The notes: generated from the letters alone by a model not told the origin. Counted from the stretch's first letter, positions 28,401-43,900 are shown. The stretch is DNA of 64,000 nt from Seriola aureovittata (GCF_021018895.1 NC_079386.1:7700835-7764834); one strand, 5' to 3'. Translations and numbers: made by a program.

Positions 28401-30006
28401 GACAAGGAGATCCTGAGAATCACTGGCCCACTAGGAGCTGACTTCACTGTCAAAGTAAGAGCTTAAATACATCAATTCAAGTGACTTCAAGTGGCGCTAA
28501 TCAGTATTTTTATATTAACAAACTAATTTACTATTTGTAATTTTAAACAAGTTTTTTTTCTTGAGTGATGAACCCACACAGAATGATCACCTCACTGTTC
28601 AGCTTCGAGCTAAACGAGTGGGAATCTTGCACCAAATCATTGCTGATGTTGATCGTAACTGCTGGATGTGTGAATAAGAAACTATTTGGTGACAAGTTTA
28701 TCATATTAGCGGTCAGTGTCTGCCTCCAAGTGGCCAATAAAAATCAGTTTTTGCAGGTATGATATCTTTTTTTTTTTTGTTTTGTTTGTTTTTGGGGGAA
28801 AGTGGTTACTTCAGCTACTTTTTTTAAATTTTTTATCATTTAACTGAAACCAGCAGCCTCCAGACTGCTTTCTGTAAAGGCTTTGCCTGCAAATGATCCC
28901 AATCAGCTTCACTCCTCTGAACATCTGACATCACAGGGACATTTTTGTTTTCTGTTCCGCAGCTTAACTCAAAACTGTATTTTTTGCAATGCAAAGCTCC
29001 GAAAATCGTGCGCTCCAGCCAAACTGCTCTCTGATAAGTTCTTGTTTCCATGAACTCCCGGTGAACTCAAGCGAGTCACGCAGAGTTCAAAGCAGATTTG
29101 ATTTCGGATGTTTAGATTGAAAGATATCAGAGTATGTGTGAGCCAATTAAATATTAAATGCAAATGACTACTTTTTTTTTTTTTTTCTCTAGTTGCTTCA
29201 CTCTGACAGTCGGTATATTTTTGAAGCAGTGTGTCATGCATTGATAACAGTAGTAGCATAAATTCAATTCATAAATTCAGTAGTGGAACATAGGATTTTT
29301 TATTATTTTTATTTTTTACAATGCTGTGACACAATGCCTACAACATCTTTTTCGGGTTTGTATTCTCTCACACGCACACACACACGCACGCACACACACA
29401 CACACACACACACACATTCTCAGACTAGTGCTAGAGGGTGGACATTAAAAATTATACAGGCCTCGGACTGGGGGAACGCCTGTAAAAACTTCCACCCTCA
29501 TAAACATGAGTCGGGATCGGACAATAAATAGGAAGTGAGGAGACAGAAATCTGAGAAGCTATAAATGCATAATTTTCTAATCTGTTACGAGGCGGACGGC
29601 CAGCTCATATCGCAGCACTGGAAAAAAAGTTTGGGCAAATGGAAAATTATATTAAAAAGTTCCCAGAAAGTTTTTCCACTCAAAACACATGAATGTGAAT
29701 GAGTAGGAGTGGAGTTTGATTTATGTTTCTCATAGGTATAATCTGTTTTTGGGCATTTCCTCAAGAGGATGTTTGCTTAAATATTTATGAAACTTTACAA
29801 AATCTCTGTTGAAAATGGACCAACAATGTCTATAAAAGCAATCTGTATTCATTATTTAAGTAAAGCACTAAGAAACTGTCTACTGTCATACAGGAGATTA
29901 TGATTATGATTATTATCACTCTCTCAGATATATCCTGCTGGTTGCTGTGTTTGTCCTTTGAATGTGCAGAAACTGACATTTCAGGTTTCTCAGGATCGAA
30001 TTCCTC

Positions 30007-30074
<68 letters not shown>

Positions 30075-33000
30075 AAAAAGAGCGTCTTTAAATAGTTTCC
30101 AGTGTTTTTCAGTCGTTTGTTGCCGAACAAAACGATCATACTTTCATCTCTATATCTCATATGGGAGTCGTGGGTGTCAAAGGGGGTGACTGAGTAATAA
30201 CCAGCAGTGGCTGTGTGTTCTTCAAAAGAGGAGAGAAACCAGTCTTTTCTTTGTTGTGGTGTTTCAACAAACTGCTAGAAAACAATGTAAAAACACCTGT
30301 CCAAATGATGAATTTACTATAGCGATTAATCAAAATGGTCACCAACTATTTTTCTGATCAACTTATCAATCGATCGACTAATCATTACAGCTCTAATTAT
30401 AATATTGATATAAATTAGCTGATGATATATTTGGTGGTCATGCCCTGATCTCTGTTTCTGTAGGTGCAGTTTGCCAGTGGAGCAGACAGTGTGATCCAGT
30501 ACATCTACTACCAGCCCATCATCCACCGCTGGAGAGAGACCGACTTCTTCCCTTGCTCCGTCACATGTGGTGGAGGTAGGAGAGCAGTTGTTCTGCTGGC
30601 ATTATAACAACCGACTTCTACTGCTTCACAGTAGCCAACAATATTTCCAGCCAAACGATTGACAGCTGTTATGCCGACAGATATTCCTCTTTTGCAGATA
30701 AAAGTTCAGTTTTGAACCGATGTTACCCCTGAATTTTTGTGTTGTTTCTTTCGGGATCTCTGACATTTTCCTCGTCTGTAGGTTACCAGCTAACCTCAGC
30801 AGAATGCTTTGACCTACGGAGCGGCCGGGTGGTTGTGGATCAGTATTGCCATTATTACCCAGAGAACGTCAAACCTAAACCCAAGCTGCAGGAGTGCAAC
30901 ATGGAGCCCTGCCTGGCCAGGTTAGAGACCAGACCTCAGATTTTGAGTGCAGACATCTATGTTTATGATGAGTCAGCAGCAGATTGTATGATCCTAAAGC
31001 CCGATTTCCTTGATTGATTCTTACAGTGATGGCTACAAGCAAATTATGCCATATGACCTCTACCACCCCCTGCCCCGGTATGTGCCCAGCTAGCGTGAGA
31101 TGAAATAGTGACTCTGACATCTACCTCTATGCATCATTCTCTTCATGACATGTGACCTTTTACAATGCCAGATGGGAGAGCAGCCCCTGGACCGCCTGCT
31201 CCACCTCCTGCGGCGGAGGCATCCAGAGTCGCTCAGTGTCCTGCGTGGAGGAAGACATGCAGGGAACCATCACTCCCGCTGAGGAGTGGAAGTGTCTCTA
31301 CTCCCCTAAGACGGCGATCCTGCAGCCCTGCAACACCTTCGACTGCCCCACCTGGCTGGCGCAGGAGTGGTCGCCCGTAGGTGGTCTTTGTGACTCTGTT
31401 TTAGAACAGTTGAGTCTAGTGCTGCAAAGCATCATCAGATTAGAAATGTTGAGAAAGTTCAGCTAAAAATACAGAGTGACCAAAAGTAAAGAGATGTTTC
31501 TTTGTGTTCTGTGGCTGTTACCACCTGGGAAGTCAAATGTTAGCAAACGGCTCATTTGTCTTGGTAGTCTGCAGCTCGCTACAGTGGGTCTTAATTAACC
31601 CTTGAGGTTAGAATGAATAAATAAAAAAAAAAAGATGATTCATTTTCTCATAGGGGAAACAAAAATATAGTCAGATTCTGTCACCTCTTCAGACGTCAAG
31701 CAGCGTCCTCAACATGAGAGCAACTCTTGCAACAGCTCAACTTAAAACACAACCTTGCAGTGCGTTTAAGAGAAACACTGCTAACCCCACTCTTGAGTGT
31801 CCTCCACCACCCTCGCCTTTGAACGCACCATCCAAAACATACAAAGCTTTAATAAGAACCTTAAAGTCAGCAGCACACATGGAGTTCTTTAACTTACCGT
31901 GTGCTACTCACATCCAGGCTGCTGCAGGATGGTGCATGTGGATCAATCTCCGGTTAACGTTCTTATTTGACAGACTTGTAGTCACTCAATGCCCCACATG
32001 ACTTCCTCGTGGGGATTTTTCAACCCCACCGCTCATACAGGCGCAAGCAGAGGCCCAGGGAGTCAGATTTGTAGCCTCCTAAAAACCTGGGATGCTGTTT
32101 ACCTAGCACATTCTTCCTTTGCCTTTAAATGCTTGTTTTGGCAGAGGACAGACAAAGTTCACCCCTGAGCAGTGAGCTTTGGAAGGTCTCCTTCTTTAAC
32201 CCCCCCTTAAGTCAAAAGCTAAGGCTTTCTGTTAAACATAAGCAGAGAGATCTGGTCTTAGGAACAGGGCTCAATTATTATCAGTTGATCGGTTCTTGAT
32301 AGATTATATCTGCTGTCATCACCAGTGCACGGTGACCTGTGGTCAGGGTCTGCGCTACAGGGTGGTGTTATGCATCGATCACAGGGGACTCCACGCTGGA
32401 GGCTGCAACCCGACCACCAAACCCCACATCAAGGAGGAGTGCCTGGTGACTGTGCCCTGCTACAAGTCCATAGGTTTTTTTTTTTTTGTATTTTTCACCT
32501 TTTAACCTCCAAACTTGTACTTTATATGTAAAAATAAAATAGTATTTCTCTTGTGATATGAAACCTTTGTCTTCTCTGGGTCATTTGCTGTAGATACGCT
32601 CCCAGTTGAGGCAAAACCTGTGTGGCATAAGCAGGCCATAGAGCTGGAGGAGGAGATCACAGTGACCGAGGAGCCAACGTAAGTACCCAGCACATACACA
32701 CAAAAGGGATGCTGATAAGATCACACTGGTTTCATCTCTTTTTGTTGCTTGATTGTGTTGAATATTGGTAAGAATTATAACCACACATCCGTCTTTTAAA
32801 TATCTTATTCTTCAACTGTACTGGCAGTCTACATTTAAAACATACTCTACAGCCTGGCCTGTTTACAAATCTCCACAGTTTTTCTTAATCCTAACCAACT
32901 TGTCACTGACATTACATAGCCTGTATGGAACCTCAGTAAACAGCGTCAGAGGTGAATATTGCACTGCTAAAGCTGTACAAGGCTCACAACCCAGAAAAAT

Positions 33001-36000
33001 CAGGAACATTTTTACAGCGTTCATTTCCCCTTTTAAAGGATTACTGTCACTCTGCAGGGGTAAAGAAGCAAAAGTCAGGTCCCAGATCCACAGTTTTAAC
33101 AACAGTTTTCTCAGTCCAGGTCTTAAGATTTACCTGGAGGTGAAATTGAAGTAGACAGGGCCCGGTGCTGCCAAGAAAACCGCCACTGTATCGTGGTTGT
33201 GTTCATGTCAACTGCCATTTTCGTCAACTTGGTGTCAGAATATACAGCTGTAGACCTGATTTTTTTTAAAATTTTTGATGACACCTTTCAAAATATGCAC
33301 CAGTTTGAGTGATGTTCACACCTGCGGGGACCAAGCGTTTGTCAGATATGAACAGTTTCGCCAAGACGAGTAAAGACGAATTCACCCCTGCTTAAGATAG
33401 GTGTTAAAAGCTCTGATACTTCAATGAACGTGTGCATTTGTCAGGTAGTTTGCTGCATTAGGTTATTTAAGGTAAAAGGGGAACTGAATGTGAAAGAGAA
33501 AAAAAACATATTTTTGGAAACCAGTCACTAGCTACCAGCATTACCTCAGCAAGCGCTCAGATGTTCCAGATGTTCTTGTCCCACGTATCAACTGACTAAT
33601 AAAGGCTGTCCTCTGAAGATGGACAACGTTTGGACTCTACCCAGTGTCTTGCATGACTTGTATTAGCGACCATGTTAGCCAGTTCAAAACATCTGTTGCT
33701 TTGACTTATCTTTGGAGCACGAGATTGGGGGAGAGAGAGAAACGCCAAAACATATGATTTTGCTCGAATGCAAAAAAAAAAAAAAAAAAAAAAGCATGTC
33801 TTTCCTCCAAAAGCACATAAATATCTGTGTATAATATGCAGTCATTCACAAGCCAACAACAATATCTGCCTACCATATGGGGCCAGGTTACGGATGTGAG
33901 AGGAAGGAGAAGGAAATTCCTGTGTTAGACTTATTGCACCTCCATTGCCAGGCCTTATGCCTGCCCCGAACCACCACTGCGCAACTGCTTGAAAAATTAA
34001 ACCCATATATGTCCCACATCTTGGCCAAAAGTTTTTTGTTTTTTTTTCATCTCACCACTACCATGAGTAAATAAAATATTTCCATTGATGGAAATTTAAT
34101 TGATATGATTAGAATGGGGCTTTGGCGGATATTACAAAAGTGTGCTGTTTCCCTCCACGAACGAAATCAAGATTGTTTTTGAACTGACAGATGTACTTTA
34201 ACTACGCATGAAGATAAACATTTCTGTGGGTTCGCTTGTTGACTTTGTTGTTCCTGTTCCAAGGTCGAACTGCCGGTGATTCATTTGTTTGTCCAAAACA
34301 CAATGAGTCCTTGAGTGCTCATAAAGAGCCAGGTTTGCTGTAATTATGAGCTCTTTATTGAGGCATCTTATAAAGCAGCAGGGCGCGCTTGTGTTGTGGT
34401 CGGACTGCTCAACCAAGGAAGAATGCTGCACGCTGGTGCACGCTGCCATGTTAGTGGTACCTTTTATGAAACACATATACATTGAAAGCTGTGCTGTAGA
34501 AAACTAATCTGGTACTTTTATAGACCCAGGAAGTGCAGTCACTCACTGGAACATCTGGGCTCTGGTAAAGATGGCTGTCACCGTCAGCTACACAGACCGG
34601 AATTAACTAACAGTACTTTCCTACTTATTATTGTATTAGAATTTTGGACGAGAGGAATACAACCGAGCAAACAGAAAATATCTATTTGTATATCCAACAC
34701 CCTTAAAAAACACTAAAGGGACTAAGTGAAGAGCTACAGTGGTACGTTATTGTGAATGATGTAGAGATGGAGGTTATGAATTTAGCTGATTCCCATCGGC
34801 TTGTTCAGTCCAGCTCAAAGAGATGAATAGTCACTGACTAAGTAGTTCATTCATTTTGTTCTAAGCTAAGCACTTGCATTATCATTCAAATGTCCATCAG
34901 TAAGCGACTCCTCCATTAAAAACGGCAGGATCTTCACAGCACTGCTTCTAACTGTCTTCAGTTAGTTCAGTCTGTAGCTGCTTTGGAGTGATTTGTTTAG
35001 TTTTATTCAAAACTAGACTTATACAGCCACTATTTACAAGAGTAAAGGCTCGGCGATCATTTATCTGCAACTGAGTTATTATCATTACTTCCGTGGATTT
35101 CATGGTTTTTCAGACAACATGGGGGAAACTCCAAGGCCAATTCAGCATCTACCAATTTGGTCAGTGACTATTTTTAATTCAGCTTGTGGCTTTGGGGCTT
35201 AAAGATTCCTTTGTGCATGTTCTGATGTTTTGAAACTGCTATAAATATATTAGCTGAAAGAAACCAGAAGTGGTGAGCTCAGCCCGAAGCAGGACAGCTG
35301 TTGTATGGTGTAAACATCAGAGCTGCCATCTAACACCCTGTAGTCATGATCAGATACATACCTGGGTATAATGAGAACAAGGGAATGAAGATCATAAAAC
35401 ACAGACCCTTGTGCAAAGGGTCAATGTCTGACTCCCACCCCAACGAGCACTGCCATCTCCAACTCACAATGCCTGCTGTCAGCTGTGAATGTGTCACAGT
35501 ATGCACATAGTGGGACATCCTGTTTCGTCTTCATATTTCCATATTTTCATATGAGAATTCCTCTGCTGCTGCATCAGCCCATGAGCGGTTAATGAACACA
35601 AGACTGACATCAAACAGCTTCTATGATCTCCTCAAACACCAGCTCTAAACATCAATGGAAACAGCGTGATGTAGATTTCCCCCTCCTTGATCCTTTATAT
35701 AACTGAGCTTTTAATTTTGGCAAGTGGTTTTTATGTGCATTCCCCAGACAGTTTGATTCCCATTGAGAGTGTCAATTAAATGTGAAGATCAACTGGGATT
35801 CAAACATCTTTCTGTCTCACGTTTTCACGTTTTATTGCTCTCCTGCAAGCTGTTGGAAGGGGTGACACTTCCCTGACAGGCCTTGAGGCATTCATGAACA
35901 CCAGTGATCTACAAGTATTTCCTTCACTGATCCGTTCTTCAAGATGAGGAAGGATGCGCGCGAAAGCTGTTTATCTAAGAATGGCCGACCTTAAGTCTTC

Positions 36001-37388
36001 ACAGCTGTTCAATTAACCGCAGCAGATAAATACTGAGTCCTTAGTGAGTTTATGAACTTAGCTGCAAACGCATAAAATCTACACACGGGGGGAATGCTAA
36101 AAACCTGTTATCTTCAAAACTGCATTGAAACGCCGCTGCTGATGTGGAGCCAGTCTTTATCAAATCAAACTGTAACTACATTCCTCAGCTTGTTTATATA
36201 GGTTTCTGAGGAATACTTCCTGAGTGAACTGCATGCAGTTTATTTTAATATCTCTGTGATGAATCTGTTTGCTTTCTCAAACAACCCCTCCCCCCCCCTC
36301 TCATCTTCAGCTTCATCCCTGGTCCCTGGCAGCCCTGCAGCAGGACCTGTGGCTCCGGAACCCAGCACCGGACTGTCAAGTGCCAGGTGCTGCTGTCCTT
36401 CTCCCAGACTGTTGCTGACCTGCCTGATGACGAGTGCGAGGGGGTCAAACCTGCGACAAGTCAGCCCTGCTACCGTACTCCATGCACTGGTGTTTCGGGC
36501 CGAGGACAAGAAAGCAAAAAGGAGGGGGAGGAAGAGGAGGAGGAGGAGGAGGAAGAGGGGGGAGAGACGCCCGAAAGAGAGGAACTGCACGACTGGGAAT
36601 ATGAAGGCTTTACGGAGTGCTCGGAGAGTTGTGGCGGAGGTATGGATCATTACGGCTGGGAGCAGAGGAAACATAAGGGGGTCACCAAAATCAATAGGAT
36701 TTATTCTATAGAGACTTTGAATGCCTGTACCTTATTTCATAGCAATCCATCCAATAGGTCTTGAGATATTTGAGATATTTCAATCTGAACCAACGTGGCT
36801 AATATTGCAACCAAAGAAACTCTTATATAAAAGTCAGTGTGATCTTACATTAAACCCACAACAGAATATTTTTTTATCATAAACATACTTAAAATATATT
36901 TCTTAGTTTGAATGCAGCATAAGCCCTGAAAGCAAACCTCACTCCATCAGCGTCATTGAATTTATCCCAGTTGTTATTCTTTAAAAAGACTGCGAAAAGT
37001 CACAGCTGAAACCGGTGACAGTGGATGACCGAAGCCATGCCATTGTGGGCTTTGAAGTAACTTATGATTATATTTGATAACAGACGAAATACCATCCATT
37101 GAACCCTGAAGGTCGTACGTCACTGACTCTCACAGCAGAAGCGAACGCCGCACCAGACACAGACAGCTTTCCCAAACATCCTGCCAACAGTCACTTTAAT
37201 CTCCCCACCTCCACATCCAAACATGTATGCCTGCATTGTGTGTTCGGGTGTTAATGTCTGCTCGAGTGTGCACGTGTAACTTAATTTCTGCACATGGGCG
37301 TAGGCTTTTGTCAATGCCTGTGTGTATGTGCGCTCACCCAAACCCAACAAACTCCCATCCAGGGATGATTACAGGCCGGTATCAGATG

Positions 37389-37423
<35 letters not shown>

Positions 37424-37828
37424 ACACACACACACACACACACACCCACACACACCCTTAGGACTGCGCTCCTGTGGACCATCACACCACTGTGGCGTTT
37501 GAAGTGCCTGCCTCACTGTTATTGTCCCCAACATTAGAAGCAGACTCCCGAGATTTATATTACGTTGCTTTTAACATGACCTGACATCACACCCTTAAAG
37601 TTTATCCACAGTTCAGAAGTTTAGCCGGCAGCCGTACTGTTTCGTGACGTTCATCGTGCCCCATTAGATACAACCGCTGCTTGCTTTTATTGAGGGGCCC
37701 TAATATCTGGGTCGCTTCATTGCAGCGTCTGTTTGCAATATTCTATGCTTCCAAATGTGTGTGTGAATGTGATAATATGTGAGATGTAAGAGATGCTTAA
37801 CAAGAACAGTATGAGAAATGGGACAGCG

Positions 37829-37905
<77 letters not shown>

Positions 37906-40900
37906 TGAAAACCCTTATGAATGATCAGTGCCCGTGGTTCTCATCCGTTGCGACCGCTCTGGTGCCCTCTAATCCCAGGTGTGCAGGAGGCTGTGGTGAT
38001 CTGTCTGAACAAGCAGACCAGGGAGGCAGCCGACCAGAGCCTGTGTGTGAGCTCTCGTCGGCCCCCGCAGCTCCTCCAGGACTGCAAGACTCAACCCTGC
38101 CCACCCAGGTACCGCAAAACCCACAAATCAGACCTCCATCATTAAGACGTTGTTTAAATTGTTTGCGCATGAACATTAAAATAGACTTGATTGATGGATG
38201 CAGTAAAAGCGAGGAGGAAATGTGATTTGGGAAAAAGGAGTTGGCTGCATTCAAGAAGAAAATATTAATTAAAAACAGGACTAAAATCTGGCTCGGCTCT
38301 CTGTGAGTTTTCCAAGACTGTAACCCAGCAAAATATGCAATATAAGAAGCTGGGACATTCACATAGCATTTTCTAGAGCCCTGATGCACCCTGGGTCCCC
38401 CACCTGAAACTACTTAACTCTCATCAAAAAACGCACATCACTCTGGCCGAATCAATTAATCTCTGCTAATCACTGGTTGTCTACAAAAGAGATTTAAATC
38501 CTTCTAATCCGCTACATTATCCATCTTAGCTCAAAACCACTTGGACCAATTATAGTCACCATTTAGGCCACTTGTTTCAAAGTGATACTGAGGCAGAATG
38601 ACAGAGACGGATGGCTGTATCACTGAGGGCAGGAAATGAAACCAGTGGGACAGCTGGTGGAACGTGGTCAGAATCAGACACAGTGCGGATCAGGTGTCGG
38701 TGGCAGCTATACCTGCTCAGCTCAGATGTGGAATTGTCCTTGGAAGAACTTTTAAAGAAGCCCTAAAATGTAGGAGGCCTCCTTCCTTATAAAAATGTGC
38801 TGAGGCAAAAAACACCTCCACTGAAGTGTGGTCACATTTGCTTAATATCAGTCATTTTTTTTGCATAAAAACTGAATCTTTGCCTGATAGCGGTGGCAGA
38901 AGAAGAGTCAGGCAGTCACCAGAAACATTAGGATTCATCCTCTGAGTATTGTGAATGTCCTTGGAAAATAAAAATGGATATCTGACAGTTAGTAATTGTC
39001 ATAATCTTGTGTACAAAAATGACATGTATCTTTATAGTTAAGGTATAAGTATTAATAATGAAAAGTATTCAGCCTCTGGGAGATCTACACGTTAGAGTTT
39101 CCTAAATCCCGTTTAAAGGAAAGCTTTAGCCATTAGCTTTAGAGATAACCTTGTCACTTAAAAAAGTGGCAGTCATGGAGAAAGTTTCCTCTGGTGTGGA
39201 GCTAGACACACCATGTCAGGATTTTGAATCATCCTCTGGGGACCATGCATATACATGCTAAATTTAAAGTTGAAATGATTGAAATCCAACTATGAAGTTA
39301 GAGCTAATGTGAGTAGCGTCACGGTGTTTTAAGAATTTTAGTCAAAGTTTTGCAGCTTCCTTAGTTTATCCACCCATCATCCAATGGATGTCAGTTTGAA
39401 ATACAGTGGATGAGCAGTCCTGAATTCCAAATTTGAAATTCCAAATGTTAACTGCCTTTTGTAAAATGAGCACCAGAGATTCATCAGGATTAAATACCAG
39501 AATGGTTAAACAGCATAATACCATGTTGTTTAAAATATGTGAGCCGTGGCTAAACGGTGAGTGGATTTCGCGGTAGGCCACACGTTTCAAGTTAACACCG
39601 TGTGCAGTGTCGGTATCCCACCACTCACACTCCGGTCTGAAAACTCAGAGGCTTGCAGCCTGCCCTTGACTGTTTTTCCAGGCCTTGAGTCTTGTTTTCA
39701 GGCACAACAAACGCTGTATTGGACTTATTTCCTTTGGCCCTTTACTCCCTCCCCGAGGCCTCCTCACCCTCCCATATTAAGCTACACTCTTTGGATACTG
39801 TTCCCTCTGAAGGGAAACAGCCATAAGATTTGGCTTTGGGTATAGTATCACTCCAGAAACAAGCTTCATTCCCAATTCTCCTCAGTCCCTGGACCCTTGA
39901 GTAAATATGAATAGATTTGAAATATCACCTAATCTGTCAAGCAAAAAGTAAAGTTGCTGCCATCTTGGTCAAAGCCAAAGCCTATAGATGCCTTTAAAGG
40001 CATAGCCACTAGCTACACACACTCCACATCATTTTCATGTTTGGAATAAAAATGCCAACGTAACTTTGATGCTGGATTGATCACCCTGTGTGAAACTGTG
40101 TCTGACAACAACATGAATATTGGTCCACATAGGTCTTTGGGAAAATGTGGGTGAAGAAATAATGCCATAGGATATCTCAAATATCACTGAATTCAGTGGG
40201 AGACTTAATGTATCAGCATTCAGTCCCATGAATCACTCTTTTTTGTTTTCATTCGTATTCACTTTCATGAATTTCACTTTCATGAAGTTACACATTCATA
40301 AGACTGCAAAAGTGTCCTCTCCTGGGATTAAATAAAAACTTCAAGGAGTCTGACTTTACTCCTCCCGACTACACTCTTTTATTAGTTGGGGAATTGGCTA
40401 TATAGACATACACACAAAGGATGAAGACTGGTGATTAATCAGGGACTGTCACGGTTAAGAGCTGAAAAATCAGTGGCCCCACATGAAAGTTAAGTTGTGG
40501 TGCATTTCTTTTAAATTCAAAACTAACCCAAGTGTGTAATTAACAAGCAAATACAGGTCAGTGTTAAAATAGACAAACTATAAATCAACTGTATATCCGC
40601 CCGAAGAACGAGGGAACGTGTAATTTATTGAGTTTAATAATAAAAATTGTATTGACAGGTGGGAAACAGGTGAGTGGAGTTCATGCTCTGCTACCTGTGG
40701 GGTCGGTCTGATGACCCGCACTGTGGCTTGTACTCACCGGCCCTCTCGGGACAGCAACCGGACTGAGGTTTTGAGAGATGAAGACTGTCAAAATCCCAAA
40801 CCCAGTCCTGTCCAAGCCTGCAACCGCTTCGACTGCCCTCCTATGTGGGACACCCCGGACTGGGGACAGGTAAGAGGAAGTTCACCAACTATAAATGCCC

Positions 40901-43900
40901 GACTCAGCAGTTCGTCTGACGCGCCTAGCACTTCAATATTTTTGTCTCTGCAGTGCTCCCAGAGCTGTGGTGGTGGAGTTCAAAGGAGGCAGATCCTGTG
41001 CAAACAGCGGCTGGCAGATGGCAGCATCCTGGAGTTACCAGACACCTTTTGCCCTTCCAAAAGCCCCGCGAACCAGCAGCCCTGTGCCAAGCAAGAGTGC
41101 CCACCTCACTGGGTCACAACCGACTGGTCCCAGGTAGGCTTTCCTCAAGACGCCAACCCTCTTTTTTTCTTTTTTAAAAGTACTGAAAATGTAATGCCAT
41201 ATGTACAGTATGCAGGGTATGATCATTTTCATATCTTACATATCATTTGTCCAGTGTTCTGTGTCCTGCGGAAATGGCATTCAGACTCTACAGACCATCT
41301 GCAGGAAGCACAGGGAGGATGGGAGATACTGGACCATAGAACCTAAGAACTGTTCCTTAATTTCCCGGCCCACCAGAATCCGGCCGTGCTCACTCAGGCT
41401 CTGTGAGAGTAAGAGACCCTCTGTTTAGTTCATTTGTATTACCAAGAGAGTGGAGATTGACAGAAAGATTTGATGCTGAGAAAGAAACTCAGTGGAAATT
41501 GATGGAAAATTGAAAAATGCACAAAAGTATAAGCAATATTTAAGCCGTTCGTCTGTTCTGTTAATTTCATCACAGATTCTCTCAAGCCTGAACCCACCAT
41601 ACTGGCCCAGAGGAAGGTCTATATCCAGTGGAGGAAGGGCAAAAAGTTACAGTTGTTAGTGGGCGGCTATGGCTACCTCCTGCCCTGGACAACTGTGGTC
41701 CTTCGCTGCCCAACCCGCCACTTCCGCAAAGGCCACATTCGATGGCTGAAGGAAGGGAAGCCGCTGGTCAGCCGCCCGCACCTCTCCATAACGCCACAGG
41801 GATATGTGAAGATTCAGCAGGTTCGTGCATCTGATGCCGGGATTTACACTTGCGTTGCAGGCCAAGCACAAGAACATTTTGTCCTGCAGATTATTGGCAG
41901 CAAGCAGAAGCTCTCCGTTCCTGAGTCATGGCTCCTCACAGATCGACAACAAAAGGTCGGGCAGCCAGATGTGGCCTCGACAGGAGAAAGATTTCAGGAG
42001 CTACCCATCTCCCTCAACCAATATGACAACATTGTTGAGCATTTGCTTGAGCTCAAAGGCTCTGTCCAAGATGAAAAAGACATTACTGGTAAACCACACT
42101 CCAGTGAAAAGAACAGGTCGACCCTGGAGGATGAGAGAGCAAGTGCAGAATTTTCCAGCCCGGTCGTACTCATTGCGGATACCCACAGGCTAGATGAGAT
42201 CATGAAAAACCTCTCTGAAGGCCTCGGAGGACCACGGGAGGAACAACTCATCGCTCAGTTGCTCAGTGAGCTCACTATGACGCAAGGTGAAAGCAATGAC
42301 TCGACTCTTCACCCTCCGGAAAGTGCGGAATCTTCCACGCAAGGGCCGCTTCTCTACAAACCGAAAGTCCACACAACCAGGCCTAGGAACCCGGTGATCA
42401 TCCAACGGCCGAGGAAGGTTGGAGCGGCACCGCCGTCTGACATGCTAGTTCATGTGGGAGTGCCAGCTTTGCTGCAGAAACCAGTTGCTAGCTTGGAGTT
42501 GAGGTGTGAGGCATTGGGAAACCCTGAACCATCCCTAACATGGACGAAGAACGGAAAAGAGTTGCTCTACAACAGCAGGTTAGAACTACCCCTCAATGTG
42601 CATGAGAAAAATTACAGCTGACTGTTGTTTGACAGAACGGTCACATATTCAGTGGTTATTTTGTCTTTGTGTTGGCAGAGTAGGCCTGTTGCCCACCGGC
42701 TCACTCAGGATCCAGTCACCAAGCAAAGTGGACGAGGGTTTGTACACTTGCACCGCCAGGAATCGTCTTGGATATACATCTCTTTCATCTTGGCTGCAAA
42801 TTACAAGTAAGGTCCATAAACACAGAACCTTGTAAATGTGTTTGAATAAACTGTAGTTCTTCCCAGGTAATGATGAGTTTTCCCTCTCGAGTGGTTCCGT
42901 GGAGCCATTCTGTGTCATGCAGATATATTGATATCTAGAATTAAGTTAACATTTTGGTAAATATGCTTATTCACTTTATAGCCGAGAGTTAGAGGAGAAG
43001 ATTGATACCACGCTCATATCTGTCCGTTAAAAAGCTGGAGCCAGGAAATGGTGAGCTTAGCTCAGTGTAAAGACTGAAAACAGGGGGAAACAGCTAGTCC
43101 GGCTCTGTGCAGAGGTAAAAAAAAAATCAGCCTGCCAGTGCCTCTAAAGCTTCTTTAAGTGTTATACAGCTGCAGTGACGTTTCCATAATGAACAGATCA
43201 TGAATACATTGCTGTGACTTTGCTGTTTTTGTAGCCACACATACAAACAATATAGTCAGTATTAACCCAAAGTCATGTTGAGTTTGTCCTAATATACTTT
43301 CATGTAGTCCAGATTACAGTAATTCGTATCATTCTTTTTGTGGTTCAGACTTAGAGATTCTGGGAAAGCATTCTTTTCAACTGAGAAACACGCACACCCA
43401 GGCATAACCACAGACGCAGATATACAGTAAGCTTTTTACGTACCCCAGTGGCTCATCTGGCTGAGTCAGTGATGGGGAATGTGTGGAGCGGGCCACAGCC
43501 CAGGTCACCTATGAGCTGCGCTGTCCTTCGTCTCCTCCGAGTACAATAAGTCGCAACCTTGCTGCATTCCCATCAAAAGCGCCGCCACTGTGGGTTTCCT
43601 GATGCTCCAGCACTTTTCCTCCCCATACGACAACAATTAGAGGTTCCAGGCAATGTTTCAAAGAGGATTAAGTGGGTGCACCCCACTCGCCTAATCTAAA
43701 TGGAAAGGATAAAGAGACTTAAAAGTGCTGAAAAATGTCCAAACTGCTGTTTTGTTATATTTTAACCTCAAAGTCATTTAAAGGCCATGTCTGATGGGTG
43801 TTCTTCTGAAATCTAATGAATAGGAAGGGTAAGGGGAACTGAACTGTAAATATAATTCTTTCCCAAGTTTGTGAAAAGCACACTTTTTATTTCGGAACAA

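Noticed and set aside
36256..36711. 151-codon plus-strand frame overlapping adamtsl1 exon 14
   Set aside because: An out-of-frame shadow; the other frame gives clear TSR5 and TSR6 motifs.
37389..37904. CRISPR-like spaced repeats
   Set aside because: These are CA and GT microsatellites in a vertebrate genome, without repeat-spacer structure.
40711..41346. 211-codon frame treated as one exon
   Set aside because: It reads through two short introns. Real TSR exons (40659-40869, 40954-41133, 41255-41408) are delimited by GT-AG sites and phase, and the reading between them is intron sequence.
43447..43560. tRNA-like or SINE head in adamtsl1 intron 20
   Set aside because: GTGGCTCATCTGGCTGAG resembles an A box, but no B box or cloverleaf follows at the right spacing; kept only as a note.
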